Assembly: GCF_900637635.1 (NCBI RefSeq)
Contig: NZ_LR134383.1
Location: 2,387,501-2,451,500 of the forward strand
Source: Legionella jordanis
GTDB lineage: Bacteria; Pseudomonadota; Gammaproteobacteria; Legionellales; Legionellaceae
Direction of reading: 5' to 3'
Length of the DNA stretch: 64,000 bases
Part shown: one piece after another, positions 1 through 9,393 of the stretch
Position numbering within the stretch: position 1 is the first letter of the stretch
How the letters are laid out: the number at the start of each line of letters is the position of its first letter
Position numbers and translations under genes: made by a program
Notes under the pieces: generated by a model
What the model was told of the DNA's origin: nothing
What the model saw: only the letters and a program-made list of their open reading frames with translations
The model's database searches: none

Positions 1-643
1 TATCGCCAGCAAAGACCCTTTAGACTGGGAGTATTTAAGGCAAGTAAAAGAGCTGGCAAATCGTATTGAAGCAAAATGGATTTCGGATCATCTTTGCTGG
101 ACAGGGATTAATGGTTTAAATATGCATGATCTTCTTCCCGTTCCTTATACCGAGGAAGCAATCGACCACATCATCCCAAGAATTCGAAGTGTTCAAGACT
201 ACTTAGGCAGACCCATTCTAATTGAAAACGTTTCCAGCTATTTAAGCTTTCATGAATCAGAAATGACTGAATGGGAATTTATTGCAGAAATTGCCGAACA
301 GGCAGACTGCCATTTGCTATTGGATGTTAATAACATATACGTGAGCTCGGTTAACCACCAGTTTAATCCCCTTGATTATCTGCGAGGAGTACCGCGACAG
401 CGAGTAGCGCAAATTCATTTGGCCGGACATTCAAATTATGGTGACTACATTATTGACACGCACGATGCTCCAGTATGCCAGGAAGTTTGGCAGCTTTATG
501 CGCAATCTTTGCAATATTTCGGAGTCATTTCTACCATGATTGAACGAGATGATAACATTCCATCTTTAAATGAGCTGATTGCAGAACTTAACCAGGCCAA
601 AGAGATTGCCACCGCCTTTTTAGCCAAAGAGCCCGCATTATGA
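1..643 (+). CDS. bufB: BufB-type DUF692 multinuclear iron enzyme (5' end outside window)
   Basis: Open from the left edge, so the N-terminus is missing; about 213 residues are visible. DUF692/MbnB-like TIM-barrel enzymes use an iron cluster to convert cysteines of a partner peptide into copper-binding heterocycles. Visible family features are the SDHLCW segment, HDLLP(V)[21 protein letters not shown] and HLAGHS with metal-ligand type His/Asp/Glu, and a late [10 protein letters not shown]. The stop overlaps the start of the next gene (ATGA), so translation is probably coupled. Followed by a DUF2063 protein and a DUF2282 peptide, which identifies the set as a bufferin (Buf) rather than methanobactin operon. 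The family call is secure; the exact heterocycle formed is inferred from characterised bufferins. Confidence 0.9.
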   Translation, partial: IASKDPLDWEYLRQVKELANRIEAKWISDHLCWTGINGLNMHDLLPVPYTEEAIDHIIPRIRSVQDYLGRPILIENVSSYLSFHESEMTEWEFIAEIAEQADCHLLLDVNNIYVSSVNHQFNPLDYLRGVPRQRVAQIHLAGHSNYGDYIIDTHDAPVCQEVWQLYAQSLQYFGVISTMIERDDNIPSLNELIAELNQAKEIATAFLAKEPAL

Positions 644-1434
644 ACGAATTAGGACGTCTGCAAGAATCCTTTCAAGCTTATTTAATGACCGGCGAAAAAT
701 TAGCTCTAAGCCAGGCTATTGTTGACTCAGGGATGATTACGGTCACACAACGTCTGGACATATACCGTGACGCTTACCGAAGCCGGTTAATAGAATGTCT
801 GAGCAGCAACTATCCTGTTTGCCGTCAGTACTTCGGTGATGAGCAATTTTTGCAATTAGCGCATTCCTACATTGATGCCTATCCATCTTTCTTTCGTTCC
901 ATTCGCTGGTATGGTGATTGTTTAAGCACTCACTTGGCTGAATGCAGCAGCACTCAGCCGCATTGGGTCGAACTTGCACAATTTGAGTGGCAGCTAAATC
1001 TTGCTTTTGATGCGACTGACGCTTCCGTCCTCTCCATTGATCACATGACTGCCATTCAGCCGGAACACTGGGCTGAGATGACATTTTCCCCCCATCCGTC
1101 CCTGCATCTCCTGAAATTTGCTTGGAATACAGTAGCTATTTGGCAAGCTATTGCTAATAATAAACAACCAGAACCAGTTCAGAAAAAGAATGAATCGACG
1201 ACTTGGGTCATCTGGCGCCATAATTACAGCAGCCGTTTTTATTGCTTGGCAGAAGATGAAAGTTGGGCCTTGAATGCCTTGGTCAAAGGCGCTAATTTTG
1301 CTGAAATTTGTGCTGGATTAAACGAATGGATGGCAGAGGAAGAAGTTGGCCTTCGGGCGGCTTCGCTGCTTAAGGGCTGGATACAATCGGGATTATTATC
1401 ACGAATAACTTTCAAGGACGGAACAAATGAGTAA
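640..1434 (+). CDS. bufC: BufC-type DUF2063 partner protein
   Basis: 264 residues. The N-terminal ~100 residues match DUF2063: a helical segment with [14 protein letters not shown], then [13 protein letters not shown] and a conserved Y-P-S region. In MbnC/BufC proteins this domain binds the DUF692 enzyme and presents the precursor peptide. The C-terminal part is less conserved, as is usual. It overlaps bufB by 4 nt and bufA by 8 nt, a tightly coupled three-gene unit. The old DUF label 'putative DNA-binding' should not be read as a DNA-binding function here. Confidence 0.88.
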   Translation: MNELGRLQESFQAYLMTGEKLALSQAIVDSGMITVTQRLDIYRDAYRSRLIECLSSNYPVCRQYFGDEQFLQLAHSYIDAYPSFFRSIRWYGDCLSTHLAECSSTQPHWVELAQFEWQLNLAFDATDASVLSIDHMTAIQPEHWAEMTFSPHPSLHLLKFAWNTVAIWQAIANNKQPEPVQKKNESTTWVIWRHNYSSRFYCLAEDESWALNALVKGANFAEICAGLNEWMAEEEVGLRAASLLKGWIQSGLLSRITFKDGTNE

Positions 1435-1696
1435 AACAGATAAATTAGTTGTTGCAGCGATGACTTCTTTTTTAATGTTAACAACCACACAAGCTTTGCA
1501 AGCCAATGAACAACAAGATAACCAGGCAACGGAGAAATGCTATGGAGTTGTTAAAGCTGGGATGAATGATTGTGCTACGGCAACTTCCTCTTGTGCGGGT
1601 TCATCAACAAAAGACAACCAAGCAGACGCTTTTATTTTTCTTCCTAAAGGCATTTGTGAGCGCTTGGTAGGCGGTCAACTGACCGCAAAAAAATAA
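1427..1696 (+). CDS. bufA: BufA-type DUF2282 bufferin precursor peptide
   Basis: 89 residues with an N-terminal hydrophobic signal segment (about residues 7-26) and a mature part carrying four cysteines: C38 (EKCYG), C49 (NDCAT), C56 (SSCAG) and C77 (GICERL). This spacing and the PKGICERLVGG ending are typical of DUF2282 bufferins. In characterised members the central cysteines become thiooxazoles that chelate Cu, while the outer two form a disulfide. Made in the cytoplasm, modified by BufB/BufC and exported. It lies after bufB and bufC here, whereas many operons place the precursor first. No DoxX-type BufD follows; a YceI gene follows instead. Confidence 0.9.
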   Translation: MSKTDKLVVAAMTSFLMLTTTQALQANEQQDNQATEKCYGVVKAGMNDCATATSSCAGSSTKDNQADAFIFLPKGICERLVGGQLTAKK

Positions 1697-1733
1697 CCAA
1701 TGATTAATCAGTAACTCTACCTCTGGAGCTATT

Positions 1734-2372
1734 ATGATAAGGAAATTGAGCCGTTCATTCGTCTTCATCCTGTTAATTGCTTGCACATGGTGTTCCTATG
1801 CAGCAGCAGCTGCAGCAGAAAAATTCATCCTTGACAATCAACACAGCTATGTGGCTTGGCGTATTCAACATTTAGGATTTTCCACTCAAACAGGCAAATG
1901 GTATGCAAGTGGGACTTTGCTGCTGGATCAGGAGCACCCTGAAAACAGTAAAGTCGAAGCAAGAGTTAATGTCGCTGATGTGATCACCGGTATACCTGAG
2001 TTGGATAAGCATTTAAAAGACAAGTTGTTTTTCGACGTTAAAAATTATCCCATGGCCACGTTTGTGAGTAATAAAATTGCAGTTCTGTCAAAAAATTCAG
2101 CCAAAGTGGAAGGTGTCCTTAATCTTCGCGGCATTTCCAAACCCGTCACTTTGAATGTAACGTTCAACAAAGCAGGAAAAAATCCTATTAATGATCGAAT
2201 AACCGTCGGCTTCTCAGCCACCGCCAAAATAAAGCGTTCCGATTTTGGCATGCGTGCTTTTTTACCCAATTTGGGTGATGAAGTGGATATAGATATTCAG
2301 GCGGAAGCTTACAAGGCGGACGACACTAACAATCAATCGATGCAAAATCATGAAACTCCGAAACAGCAATGA
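1734..2372 (+). CDS. YceI family periplasmic protein (copy 1)
   Basis: 212 residues. A signal peptide (about 1-27, ending in an Ala run) precedes a lipocalin-like YceI barrel starting at KFILDNQHSYVAWRIQHLGFS. YceI proteins bind isoprenoid quinone-like lipids in the periplasm. Other family features are DKHLKDKLFFDVKNYP and the IKRSDFGMRAF strand. A TGGAGC ribosome site precedes the ATG. The gene sits 37 nt after bufA and overlaps the cytochrome b561 gene by 23 nt, so it is likely in the same transcript. A redox role beside the b-type cytochrome is inferred from position only. Confidence 0.88.
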   Translation: MIRKLSRSFVFILLIACTWCSYAAAAAAEKFILDNQHSYVAWRIQHLGFSTQTGKWYASGTLLLDQEHPENSKVEARVNVADVITGIPELDKHLKDKLFFDVKNYPMATFVSNKIAVLSKNSAKVEGVLNLRGISKPVTLNVTFNKAGKNPINDRITVGFSATAKIKRSDFGMRAFLPNLGDEVDIDIQAEAYKADDTNNQSMQNHETPKQQ

Positions 2373-2880
2373 GCGGTATGGCCTGGTTAGCATCAGCCTT
2401 CACTGGCTGATTGCTGGCTTAATAATCGCTTTGTTAATCATGGGTTTTTACATGACAAACCTGCCGATAAGCCTGCAAAAGCTAAAATGGTATGGGTGGC
2501 ATAAGGAATATGGTTTTTTAGTGCTGGGATTAGCCATTATCAGAATATTTTGGCGTTTAATGAATGTTCCTCCAGGCCTTCTTTTGCCCACTTGGGAGAG
2601 AATTGCAGCCAAAACGGTTCATTGGGTTTTTTATGTCTTCATGTTGGCCTTGCCTTTAAGCGGGTGGGCTATCACTTCAGCGGCTGGATTACCAGCTTCA
2701 TTCTTTGGTTTGTTCACTTTACCCAATCTGCTTGCCCCCGATGAAAACGCCAGGGCCTTATTTGAGGAAATTCATGAGTATCTGGCTTATGGCTTAATCG
2801 CGTTTATTGTTTTACATACGGCAGCAGCTCTTAAGCATCATTTTATAGATAAAGACGATATTTTACGGAGAATGCTTTAA
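2350..2880 (+). CDS. Cytochrome b561 family membrane protein
   Basis: 176 residues with four membrane helices. Likely haem-ligand histidines are SLHWLIAG (helix 1), the H of the HKEYG segment, HWVFYVF (helix 3) and VLHTAAALKHH (helix 4), as in bacterial CybB/YodB-type b561 proteins, which move electrons between quinol and periplasmic acceptors. The start lies inside the preceding yceI gene and its stop overlaps the following yceI start (TAATG). The YceI-b561-YceI order is a recurring arrangement and suggests lipid-quinone redox work in the cytoplasmic membrane. Confidence 0.88.
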   Translation: MKLRNSNERYGLVSISLHWLIAGLIIALLIMGFYMTNLPISLQKLKWYGWHKEYGFLVLGLAIIRIFWRLMNVPPGLLLPTWERIAAKTVHWVFYVFMLALPLSGWAITSAAGLPASFFGLFTLPNLLAPDENARALFEEIHEYLAYGLIAFIVLHTAAALKHHFIDKDDILRRML

Positions 2881-3455
2881 TGAATACAAATAAACTAATG
2901 AAATGTTTTCTTTTTTCTATCTTCTTCATGCACTCTTTCTTCAGTCATGCGGCGCTGTCGGAGTGGGAAATCATTCCTTCCGAAAGCAAATTGACCTTTA
3001 CCGCAGTACAGAATAATGCTCCTGTCTCGGGGGAATTTAAGCGATTTTCAGGAAAAATTATAGCTGATCCTGATGATTATAAAACCGGAAGTATAGATAT
3101 TATTGTAGATATGGCGTCTTTATTCACCTCTTACGCCGAGCTAAAAGACACCTTGGTAACAGCAGATTGGTTTAACATAGCCAAGTTCCCTAAAGCAGAA
3201 TTTAAGGCAAATCAATTTAATAAACTGGGGCAGAATGTTTATGAAGCCGATGGCATGTTAAACATTCGCGATAAATCTGCCCCAGTCAAATTAACTTTTA
3301 AACTGGAACAACTGTCAGGCGACAAAGCCACTGTAGAAGGAGATACCACCATAAAGCGTAGTACTTTTGGAGTAGGCCAAGGAGATTGGGCCAGTACTGA
3401 AGAAGTGAAGGACGATGTGAAAGTACACTTCAAAGTTGTTGCTAAAAAGAAATAA
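2880..3455 (+). CDS. YceI family periplasmic protein (copy 2)
   Basis: 191 residues. A signal peptide (about 1-24, FSHA cleavage) is followed by a YceI barrel: SEWEIIPSESKLTFTAVQNN, a DTLVTADWFNIAKFPKAEF segment and TTIKRSTFGVGQGDWAS. It resembles the cytochrome-b561-associated YceI branch and is divergent from the copy at 1734, so it is not a recent tandem duplicate. Last gene of the run; a strong hairpin follows 17 nt after the stop. Confidence 0.88.
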   Translation: MNTNKLMKCFLFSIFFMHSFFSHAALSEWEIIPSESKLTFTAVQNNAPVSGEFKRFSGKIIADPDDYKTGSIDIIVDMASLFTSYAELKDTLVTADWFNIAKFPKAEFKANQFNKLGQNVYEADGMLNIRDKSAPVKLTFKLEQLSGDKATVEGDTTIKRSTFGVGQGDWASTEEVKDDVKVHFKVVAKKK

Positions 3456-3472
3456 TACATCCAATTTCAGTG

Positions 3473-3505
3473 CAGTTTATTCCGCAAATTTTACGGAATA
3501 AACTG
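3473..3505 (+). terminator. Hairpin terminator after the buf/yceI operon
   Basis: A perfect 12-bp inverted repeat (arms 3473-3484 and 3494-3505) with a 9-nt loop, directly downstream of the last yceI gene. A long T run is lacking on the plus strand, so it may act in both directions between the convergent operons, or stabilise the 3' end. Confidence 0.65.
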
Positions 3506-3538
3506 AACGAACTGCGAAAATATGCAATTTCAATTTAG

Positions 3539-3847
3539 TTATTTTCTAACGATGATATTATTTTGCACGAATTTGACACCTGGAACTTTAGCAGCTACAT
3601 CAGCGGCTGTGTCGCTTTGACGGATCGTTTTTACATAACCGCTTAACACAACGTTTCCTTGATGAGTTTCAACATGGACAGGAGCATCGCTCAAAATTCG
3701 ATTATTCACAAAAGCTTGATGCACTGATGTTGTAATGGCGTCATCAGAAAGACGGGGAGTAAAAACAGGTCTGCCATTAGTAAAGCTGCAGCCCACCAAA
3801 ATAAGACCAATTAAAGCAAGTAGCACGATTTGCACATGTTTTCTCAT
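3539..3847 (-). CDS. BON-domain lipoprotein
   Basis: 102 residues. The N-terminal segment ends in a lipobox (LVGC, Cys about residue 20), then one BON domain: DDAITTSVHQAF, VHVETHQGNVVLSGYVKT, VPGVKFVQNNI. Single-BON lipoproteins of the OsmY/DolP type sit in the periplasmic leaflet and bind phospholipid. An AGGAGA ribosome site is 6 nt before the ATG, and the gene starts 8 nt after cbpM, so it is the third gene of the cbpA operon. Confidence 0.85.
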   Translation of the reverse strand: MRKHVQIVLLALIGLILVGCSFTNGRPVFTPRLSDDAITTSVHQAFVNNRILSDAPVHVETHQGNVVLSGYVKTIRQSDTAADVAAKVPGVKFVQNNIIVRK

Positions 3848-3855
3848 TATTTCTC

Positions 3856-4161
3856 CTATTTCTGACTAAGTAAATTTTCCAAACGTTCAATTTCTTGCAG
3901 CAATTGCAACGCTAAAGCAGCACCAGGGAAGTTCACCCCTAAGTCCTGATGCAAACGCAAAACCATGCGGATTCTGCCAATGGCTTCACTATCAAATTGC
4001 AACTCCTTGTTTTCATTGAATTGAGTTTCGACAATTCCTTCATCAAGGATATCAAAAATTATTTTTTCGGAAACTCCAAAAGAACAACTAACTTGTTGTA
4101 ATGACAAGTAGAAAAAATCCTCACCTTCTAAAACCCCTGACTCTTTATTTTCCCTAGTCAT
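3856..4161 (-). CDS. cbpM: Chaperone modulator CbpM
   Basis: 101 residues, a short MerR-like helix-turn-helix protein of the CbpM family: [18 protein letters not shown], then a helix with [28 protein letters not shown]. CbpM binds the J-domain of CbpA and blocks both its co-chaperone and DNA-binding activities. It overlaps the 3' end of cbpA by 8 nt, the standard arrangement. Confidence 0.88.
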   Translation of the reverse strand: MTRENKESGVLEGEDFFYLSLQQVSCSFGVSEKIIFDILDEGIVETQFNENKELQFDSEAIGRIRMVLRLHQDLGVNFPGAALALQLLQEIERLENLLSQK

Positions 4162-5083
4162 TACTTACTCCCAAATGCGCCCTTGGATTAAATTTACTCA
4201 CAGAAGCCAATTGTTCATAGAGCTGATTTGCCTGCTCATTTTCAACTTGCTCAATTACTATCTGCAATATAATGTATTGATCTCCGGGTGGGTTACCTGG
4301 TAACCCTCGACCTTTTAACCTCATTTTTTTACCGGACTGTGAAAGTTTCGGAATTTTTAAATTAACCACTCCACCCAGGGTTGGAACCTTGACCGTAGTC
4401 CCTAAAGCGGCTTCCCAGGGAGAAATCGGTAGCTGCAAATGAATATCTTTCTTATGCAGATGAAACCAAGGGTGGTGATTGAAGTTCACTTCAATGTATA
4501 AATCACCTGATTGGTGGGGACCTTTTCCACCCTGGCCCTTTAATCGAATTTGTTGTTTATTGCCGATTCCTTTCGGTATTTTTATTTTTACGACACGCGG
4601 TTCATAATGTACTTGGCCCCGTTGGTCCACGACAGGAGTTTGCAGCTGCAGAGTCTTCTCCGCGCCATGATAACTGTCTTCTAAATTGATATTAATCTTG
4701 GCATGTATGTCTTCTCCCTGATCAAAAAATGAAGAAGTGTTATCCTGATGAAAGCGCTCACGAAAAATGCTATTTAAGAAATCCTCAAAACCTGCCATAT
4801 CTTCAGGATGAAACTGTTGATACTGTTCTTGGCCCGGAGGGCTCTGGCGAGCTTGTCCTTGTTGCTGCCAATATTGTCCATAACGATCATATTTGGCGCG
4901 CTTTTCCTTGTCTTTCAATACTTCATAGGCCTCACCCAATTCTTTAAATTTTTCTTCGGCACCTACTTCTTTGCTGACATCAGGATGATATTTGCGCGCC
5001 AATTTGCGATAAGCCCGCTTGATGTCTTCTTGACTGGCATTACGATCAAGTCCCATTATTTTGTAGTAATCTTTATATTCCAT
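4154..5083 (-). CDS. cbpA: Curved-DNA-binding DnaJ-class co-chaperone CbpA
   Basis: 309 residues. J-domain at 1-70 with the HPD motif in RKYHPDVS, then a G/F-poor linker rich in Gln, then two C-terminal beta domains ([35 protein letters not shown]-type segment). There is no zinc-finger CxxCxGxG, which separates CbpA from DnaJ. It stimulates DnaK and compacts curved DNA in stationary phase. A sigma70-like promoter lies 30-60 nt upstream. Confidence 0.9.
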   Translation of the reverse strand: MEYKDYYKIMGLDRNASQEDIKRAYRKLARKYHPDVSKEVGAEEKFKELGEAYEVLKDKEKRAKYDRYGQYWQQQGQARQSPPGQEQYQQFHPEDMAGFEDFLNSIFRERFHQDNTSSFFDQGEDIHAKININLEDSYHGAEKTLQLQTPVVDQRGQVHYEPRVVKIKIPKGIGNKQQIRLKGQGGKGPHQSGDLYIEVNFNHHPWFHLHKKDIHLQLPISPWEAALGTTVKVPTLGGVVNLKIPKLSQSGKKMRLKGRGLPGNPPGDQYIILQIVIEQVENEQANQLYEQLASVSKFNPRAHLGVSND

Positions 5084-5111
5084 AATTGCCGACTTAAAAT
5101 GTTATTTTCCA

Positions 5112-5140
5112 TTTGTAACGGTTGCCAATCCGCTTGTCAA
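5112..5140 (-). promoter_or_regulatory. Sigma70-type promoter of cbpA
   Basis: On the minus strand a perfect TTGACA (5135-5140) is separated by exactly 17 nt from TACAAA (5112-5117, 4 of 6 matches), with the cbpA ATG about 29 nt downstream. Read from sequence only. Confidence 0.5.
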
Positions 5141-5155
5141 ATCTGTCATTTGGAA

Positions 5156-7120
5156 TTAGCCTTGCAAAAGAATCGCTTCGGCTTCATCAAGATAATCTGG
5201 TAAACCGTATAAGATTAATGTATCCCCCGCTTGCAGTCTTGTGTCTGACTGTGGCTTTAAGTGAAGGTTTTCTCGACGGATCGCAACAACCTCTATTTTA
5301 GATAAATTCAATTCATCAATGCTCCGAGCAATGGCATAAGCTTGTTCAGGAAGATATACTGGTCGTAAATGCTCATAGATTAATCCGCCCCCCATCTCAT
5401 TTAAAAATGAACCTGGGTAAAAGTGGGACATAATTTTATAATTATTTGCACGCGCATGCTGAATGACATGCTGAATTTTTTCTTTTGGTATGTGCAGAAT
5501 TTGCAGCAGGTAATTCACCAATGTCAGGCTTTCTTCAAACACTTCCGTAACAATTCGTGTAGCTCCCTTGTCGCGTAGTATTGCAAATTCCGCTTCGTCC
5601 TTGCATCTGACTAAGATAGGTATTTTGAACTGCTTTAGCTGATGCAAGAGGTTTAGAGAGGTTTGCACGTCATCAAAACTGATGACCACAGCCGCCGCTT
5701 TTTGTGGTTGTGCTGCAGTGAGAAGCTCAGGATGGGTGACGTTGCCATAAATGACTGATTCTCCCGCTAGTGTGGCATTGTGAACGATGCTTGGATCCAA
5801 ATCGAAAGCCACATAAGGGATACCCATTCGATTTAAAAAATAAGCTAAATTTTGCCCCACACGCCCAAAACCACAAATAATCACATGGTTATTTAGCTTT
5901 GCGGTGAGTTGTTTAAGTTCATAACCAGTTTCTTCTTGATTCCAGGCGGAAGCGCTCGGTAAAAACCATTGGGCTATCTGTTGGTTGTGGCGAATCATAA
6001 AAGGAGCGAAGGCGAAAGAAATGATCAAAGAAGCAAGCACCACTTGACCATAATCCACTGGAAGCAGATGACTTGTCAAAGCCAGGCTCAATATTGCAAA
6101 GCCAAACTCCCCTCCCTGCCCTAAAACAATTCCTGTACGTATTGCATTGTACCCATCGAAACCGGATAGACGGCATAATAAAACAACTAGCATGGTCTTA
6201 CCGAACATCAAGGCAGACAGCAGCAGCACAATCCAAAACCACGCATCAATCCAGTTTCTTAAGTCAGCCAACATGCCAATGGAAACAAAAAATAAACCTA
6301 AAAGCACATCGCGAAACGGACGAATTTCCTGCTTAATTTGATGGCGAAATTGCGTTTCACCCAACATAAGGCCACTTAGAAAAGCACCCAGAGCTAAAGT
6401 CATGCCTAACCTGGCAGTAATCCATGCTGAACCAATGGCGACAAACAATACACTTAAACTAAACAACTCAGTCATGCGGGTAGCCGCAATCGTATGAAAT
6501 AAGGGTCTTAACAACCAACGGCCAATACTAAGGATAACCGCAATGGCAATTACAGCTTTGCCCAGAGCTATGAGCAGAAAATAGTATAGGGCTCCCAAAT
6601 AATGACTTGTCAGGCTGGAAATGATGACCAAAATTGGGATTACAGCCAAATCCTGAAATAATAAAATACCTATAGCTGTTGAACCGTACTTGGTATGAAT
6701 CTGAAAATCTTCATTAAGTAATTTTACCACCAAAGCAGTGGAAGACATGGCTACCACGCAACCTAGGGCAATGGATTGCATGAAGGATAAAGTTAATCCT
6801 AAACCAATTGCAGCAGTGATGAGAATGCTTAGTAAAACCTGCAAAACACCGAGAACAAACACCGCATATTTTAAAGCCAGCAGCTTGGTAAAGGAAAATT
6901 CCAAACCCACCGTAAACATTAGAAATACGACACCAAATTCAGACAGAGAATTAATGGCTTTTGAATCAGGAATCCAGCCAAATGAGTGAGGACCCACTAA
7001 AATACCCACCACCAGATAACCCAGGATTAAAGGTAACCGAAATAAACGGAAAGCAATATTCACTAAAAGAACAGTTAAAAGGACAATGAGAACAGTTTCC
7101 AGGATGGGGTAATTCATCAA
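5156..7120 (-). CDS. CPA2 monovalent cation:proton antiporter (KefB/YbaL type)
   Basis: 654 residues. N-terminal Na+/H+ exchanger domain (about 1-380, roughly 12 helices) with LGYLVVGILVGP and the LLFQDLAVIPIL motif that carries the transport aspartate. It is followed by a cytosolic TrkA_N Rossmann domain (VIICGFGRVGQNLAYFL, about 413-530) and a C-terminal TrkA_C domain (LQAGDTLILYG). Such proteins exchange K+ or Na+ for H+ under nucleotide or redox gating. The start overlaps the stop of the upstream REC-GGDEF-EAL gene by 4 nt, so it may be co-transcribed with the NosP module. Ion specificity cannot be told from sequence. Confidence 0.87.
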   Translation of the reverse strand: MMNYPILETVLIVLLTVLLVNIAFRLFRLPLILGYLVVGILVGPHSFGWIPDSKAINSLSEFGVVFLMFTVGLEFSFTKLLALKYAVFVLGVLQVLLSILITAAIGLGLTLSFMQSIALGCVVAMSSTALVVKLLNEDFQIHTKYGSTAIGILLFQDLAVIPILVIISSLTSHYLGALYYFLLIALGKAVIAIAVILSIGRWLLRPLFHTIAATRMTELFSLSVLFVAIGSAWITARLGMTLALGAFLSGLMLGETQFRHQIKQEIRPFRDVLLGLFFVSIGMLADLRNWIDAWFWIVLLLSALMFGKTMLVVLLCRLSGFDGYNAIRTGIVLGQGGEFGFAILSLALTSHLLPVDYGQVVLASLIISFAFAPFMIRHNQQIAQWFLPSASAWNQEETGYELKQLTAKLNNHVIICGFGRVGQNLAYFLNRMGIPYVAFDLDPSIVHNATLAGESVIYGNVTHPELLTAAQPQKAAAVVISFDDVQTSLNLLHQLKQFKIPILVRCKDEAEFAILRDKGATRIVTEVFEESLTLVNYLLQILHIPKEKIQHVIQHARANNYKIMSHFYPGSFLNEMGGGLIYEHLRPVYLPEQAYAIARSIDELNLSKIEVVAIRRENLHLKPQSDTRLQAGDTLILYGLPDYLDEAEAILLQG

Positions 7121-9393
7121 TCATCATTTAACTTGGGAGAATGTTTACTATTATTCACTTTATTTTTATCAGAAGCGATGTCTTTCAGCAGTTTTTCTAT
7201 CTGGCCTAATGGAAGTGGTTTACTTAAAAAATAACCTTGAACCTCATCGCAGCGGTGATTTTTCAGATATTTCATTTGCTGTTTTTTTTCTACCCCCTCA
7301 GCTAAAACTTTGAAATTAAGACTGCGAGACATGGCAATAATGGCCTCAATGATCACCTCATCACTCCGGCATTGGGCGATATTTTTGACGAAGGATTGAT
7401 CTATCTTTAATCTATCAATGTGAATTTGTTTCAAATAATTTAAACTAGAAGTACCGGTACCAAAGTCATCCAGCACAATCTTGACGCCAATTTTATTCAG
7501 CTCCTGAATCATTCTTTGAACATCAGGATTGGTAATCACTACATTTTCGGTCACCTCTATTTCTAACGATTCAGGATTTAAATGATGTTCCTGCAAAATC
7601 GATTTTACAGTTTGGGCAAAATTGGCTTGACGCAATTGCTGCGTGGCTACATTTACCGCAACTCGACCATAAGGGAGTCTTTTCTTCTGCCACTTCCTCA
7701 TCTGATGGCAAGCTTCACGAATGACCCACTCCCCTAACGGAATAATAAGCCCTGAGGCTTCTGCAATTGGAATAAACTCCATGGGCAGTATCACTCCCTT
7801 TTTTGGATGTTGCCAGCGAATTAATGCTTCCATACCGAGCAATTGATGCGTTTGCATATCAAACTGTGGCTGATAGACTAAAAAAAATTCCTGATTGGCA
7901 ATGGCGTGGCGCAATTCTGATTCACGTTCGAGCTGCATATTGCTCAGCTGATTCAGTTCGGGGGTATAAAACTTAAACTGATTTCCTCCTTGCTCTTTAG
8001 CCTGATACATCGCCAAATCAGCATTTTTCAAAAGACTATTGTTATCTCTGGCATCATTCGGATAAATACTGATGCCCATGCTGGTTGTGAGGATAAACTC
8101 ATGTCCTTCCACCAAAAAAGGTTCGCTGAAAGAATTAATTATTTTTTGGGCAAGGGTGACAACATCTTCTCCCTTTGCCAAATCAGGAATAAGCATGACA
8201 AATTCATCCCCTCCAATTCTTGCCAAAGTATCTTGTGCCCGTAAAGAATTGGATAATCGTTTTGCGACATCAAGCAGCACCTTATCGCCGAATTCATGAC
8301 CCAAACTGTCATTGATTAATTTAAAACGATCCAGGTCAAAAAATAAAATAGCAAAGCAATTTTGTTGTCGTGAGGCAGTTGCAATGGAGTGATGGATGCG
8401 GTCATGGAGTAACACTCGATTCGGTAGGTCAGTTAATGAGTCATGAGTAGCTTGATGCTCCAATTCCTTTTCAAGATAAGCGCGTTCAGTAATGTCACGA
8501 AAGCTCCAAACCCGCCCTACTGTTATCTTGTTGATGCGATGAGGCTGAGAATAACATTCAATTATTTTATCTTGTCGAAATTTTACAACCTGAATGCTGC
8601 TTTCATTGATCTTTTCATGCAAACGGTCAACGAGCCCCTGGAATTCCTCTGGTGCCCTTAATTTTTCCAACATATATTCGAAAAGCAAATTTTCTTTTTT
8701 TGCTTTTAAAATAACCTTGGGTATTTCCCAGATTTTAGTAAATTGCTTATTGTAATCAACGATGTTTTGCTCTAAATCAACCACCAGAATACCGTCTGTC
8801 GAAGATTCAATCGTGGCACGAAGCAAAGATAAAGACTGTTTTAGGGATTGGGTTTGCTCAGCCACAATTTGTTTTAAAGCTTCGGTGTGTTTTTTAGATT
8901 CTTTGGCTAAAAGCCACTTACGAGTTAAGGCACAGGCAAGTTGTCGTACAGCCACTTTGTCAAAAGGCTTTTTCAAAACCAATAAATTATCACTTACACC
9001 CAACTTCTGTACTGTTTCTTCCCAGGAGTAATCCGAATAGGCGGTGCAAATCACAACCTGAATCTCTTTATCAATCTCCCACATATGTTTAATGGTCTCT
9101 AAGCCATCCCAGCCTGGAGGCATGCGGATGTCTACAAAAGCCAGGGCATAAGGTTTACCTTGTTGAGCTGCATTTTTAATTTTCTCAACACCTTCTTTGC
9201 CTTGATCAGCTGTATCAATCTCAAATTCGGGTAGCAGATCCTGCTCAGCAGTTTCATTGTTTTCACCAAATAACTGTTTATCCAAATCATTAAAGACTTT
9301 GGATTCTGAAGATGCGGTGAGTACCTTAATAAAATCCTGATGTATGGCTGGATTGTCATCAATGATCATGATTTTAAGTGCGAGCTCACTCAT
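7117..9393 (-). CDS. Response regulator with PAS, GGDEF and EAL domains (Lpg0277-like)
   Basis: 758 residues. An N-terminal receiver domain (IIDDNPAIHQD; phospho-Asp in AFVDIRMPPG; Lys in LVLKKPFD) has a long insert around residues 30-60. A PAS domain (about 190-305), then GGDEF (about 320-480) and EAL (about 490-745) follow. Both output domains keep catalytic motifs: RIGGDEF with an RxxD inhibitory site five residues before it (RAQD), MEALIRW, DDFGTGTSSL, EGVE. So both c-di-GMP synthesis and breakdown are possible, as reported for L. pneumophila Lpg0277. It overlaps the end of the kinase gene by 8 nt and is the expected phosphate acceptor. Confidence 0.92.
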   Translation of the reverse strand: MSELALKIMIIDDNPAIHQDFIKVLTASSESKVFNDLDKQLFGENNETAEQDLLPEFEIDTADQGKEGVEKIKNAAQQGKPYALAFVDIRMPPGWDGLETIKHMWEIDKEIQVVICTAYSDYSWEETVQKLGVSDNLLVLKKPFDKVAVRQLACALTRKWLLAKESKKHTEALKQIVAEQTQSLKQSLSLLRATIESSTDGILVVDLEQNIVDYNKQFTKIWEIPKVILKAKKENLLFEYMLEKLRAPEEFQGLVDRLHEKINESSIQVVKFRQDKIIECYSQPHRINKITVGRVWSFRDITERAYLEKELEHQATHDSLTDLPNRVLLHDRIHHSIATASRQQNCFAILFFDLDRFKLINDSLGHEFGDKVLLDVAKRLSNSLRAQDTLARIGGDEFVMLIPDLAKGEDVVTLAQKIINSFSEPFLVEGHEFILTTSMGISIYPNDARDNNSLLKNADLAMYQAKEQGGNQFKFYTPELNQLSNMQLERESELRHAIANQEFFLVYQPQFDMQTHQLLGMEALIRWQHPKKGVILPMEFIPIAEASGLIIPLGEWVIREACHQMRKWQKKRLPYGRVAVNVATQQLRQANFAQTVKSILQEHHLNPESLEIEVTENVVITNPDVQRMIQELNKIGVKIVLDDFGTGTSSLNYLKQIHIDRLKIDQSFVKNIAQCRSDEVIIEAIIAMSRSLNFKVLAEGVEKKQQMKYLKNHRCDEVQGYFLSKPLPLGQIEKLLKDIASDKNKVNNSKHSPKLNDD

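Noticed and set aside
743-1084. Antisense frame inside bufC
   Set aside because: No start signals and no family; bufC is coding on the plus strand.
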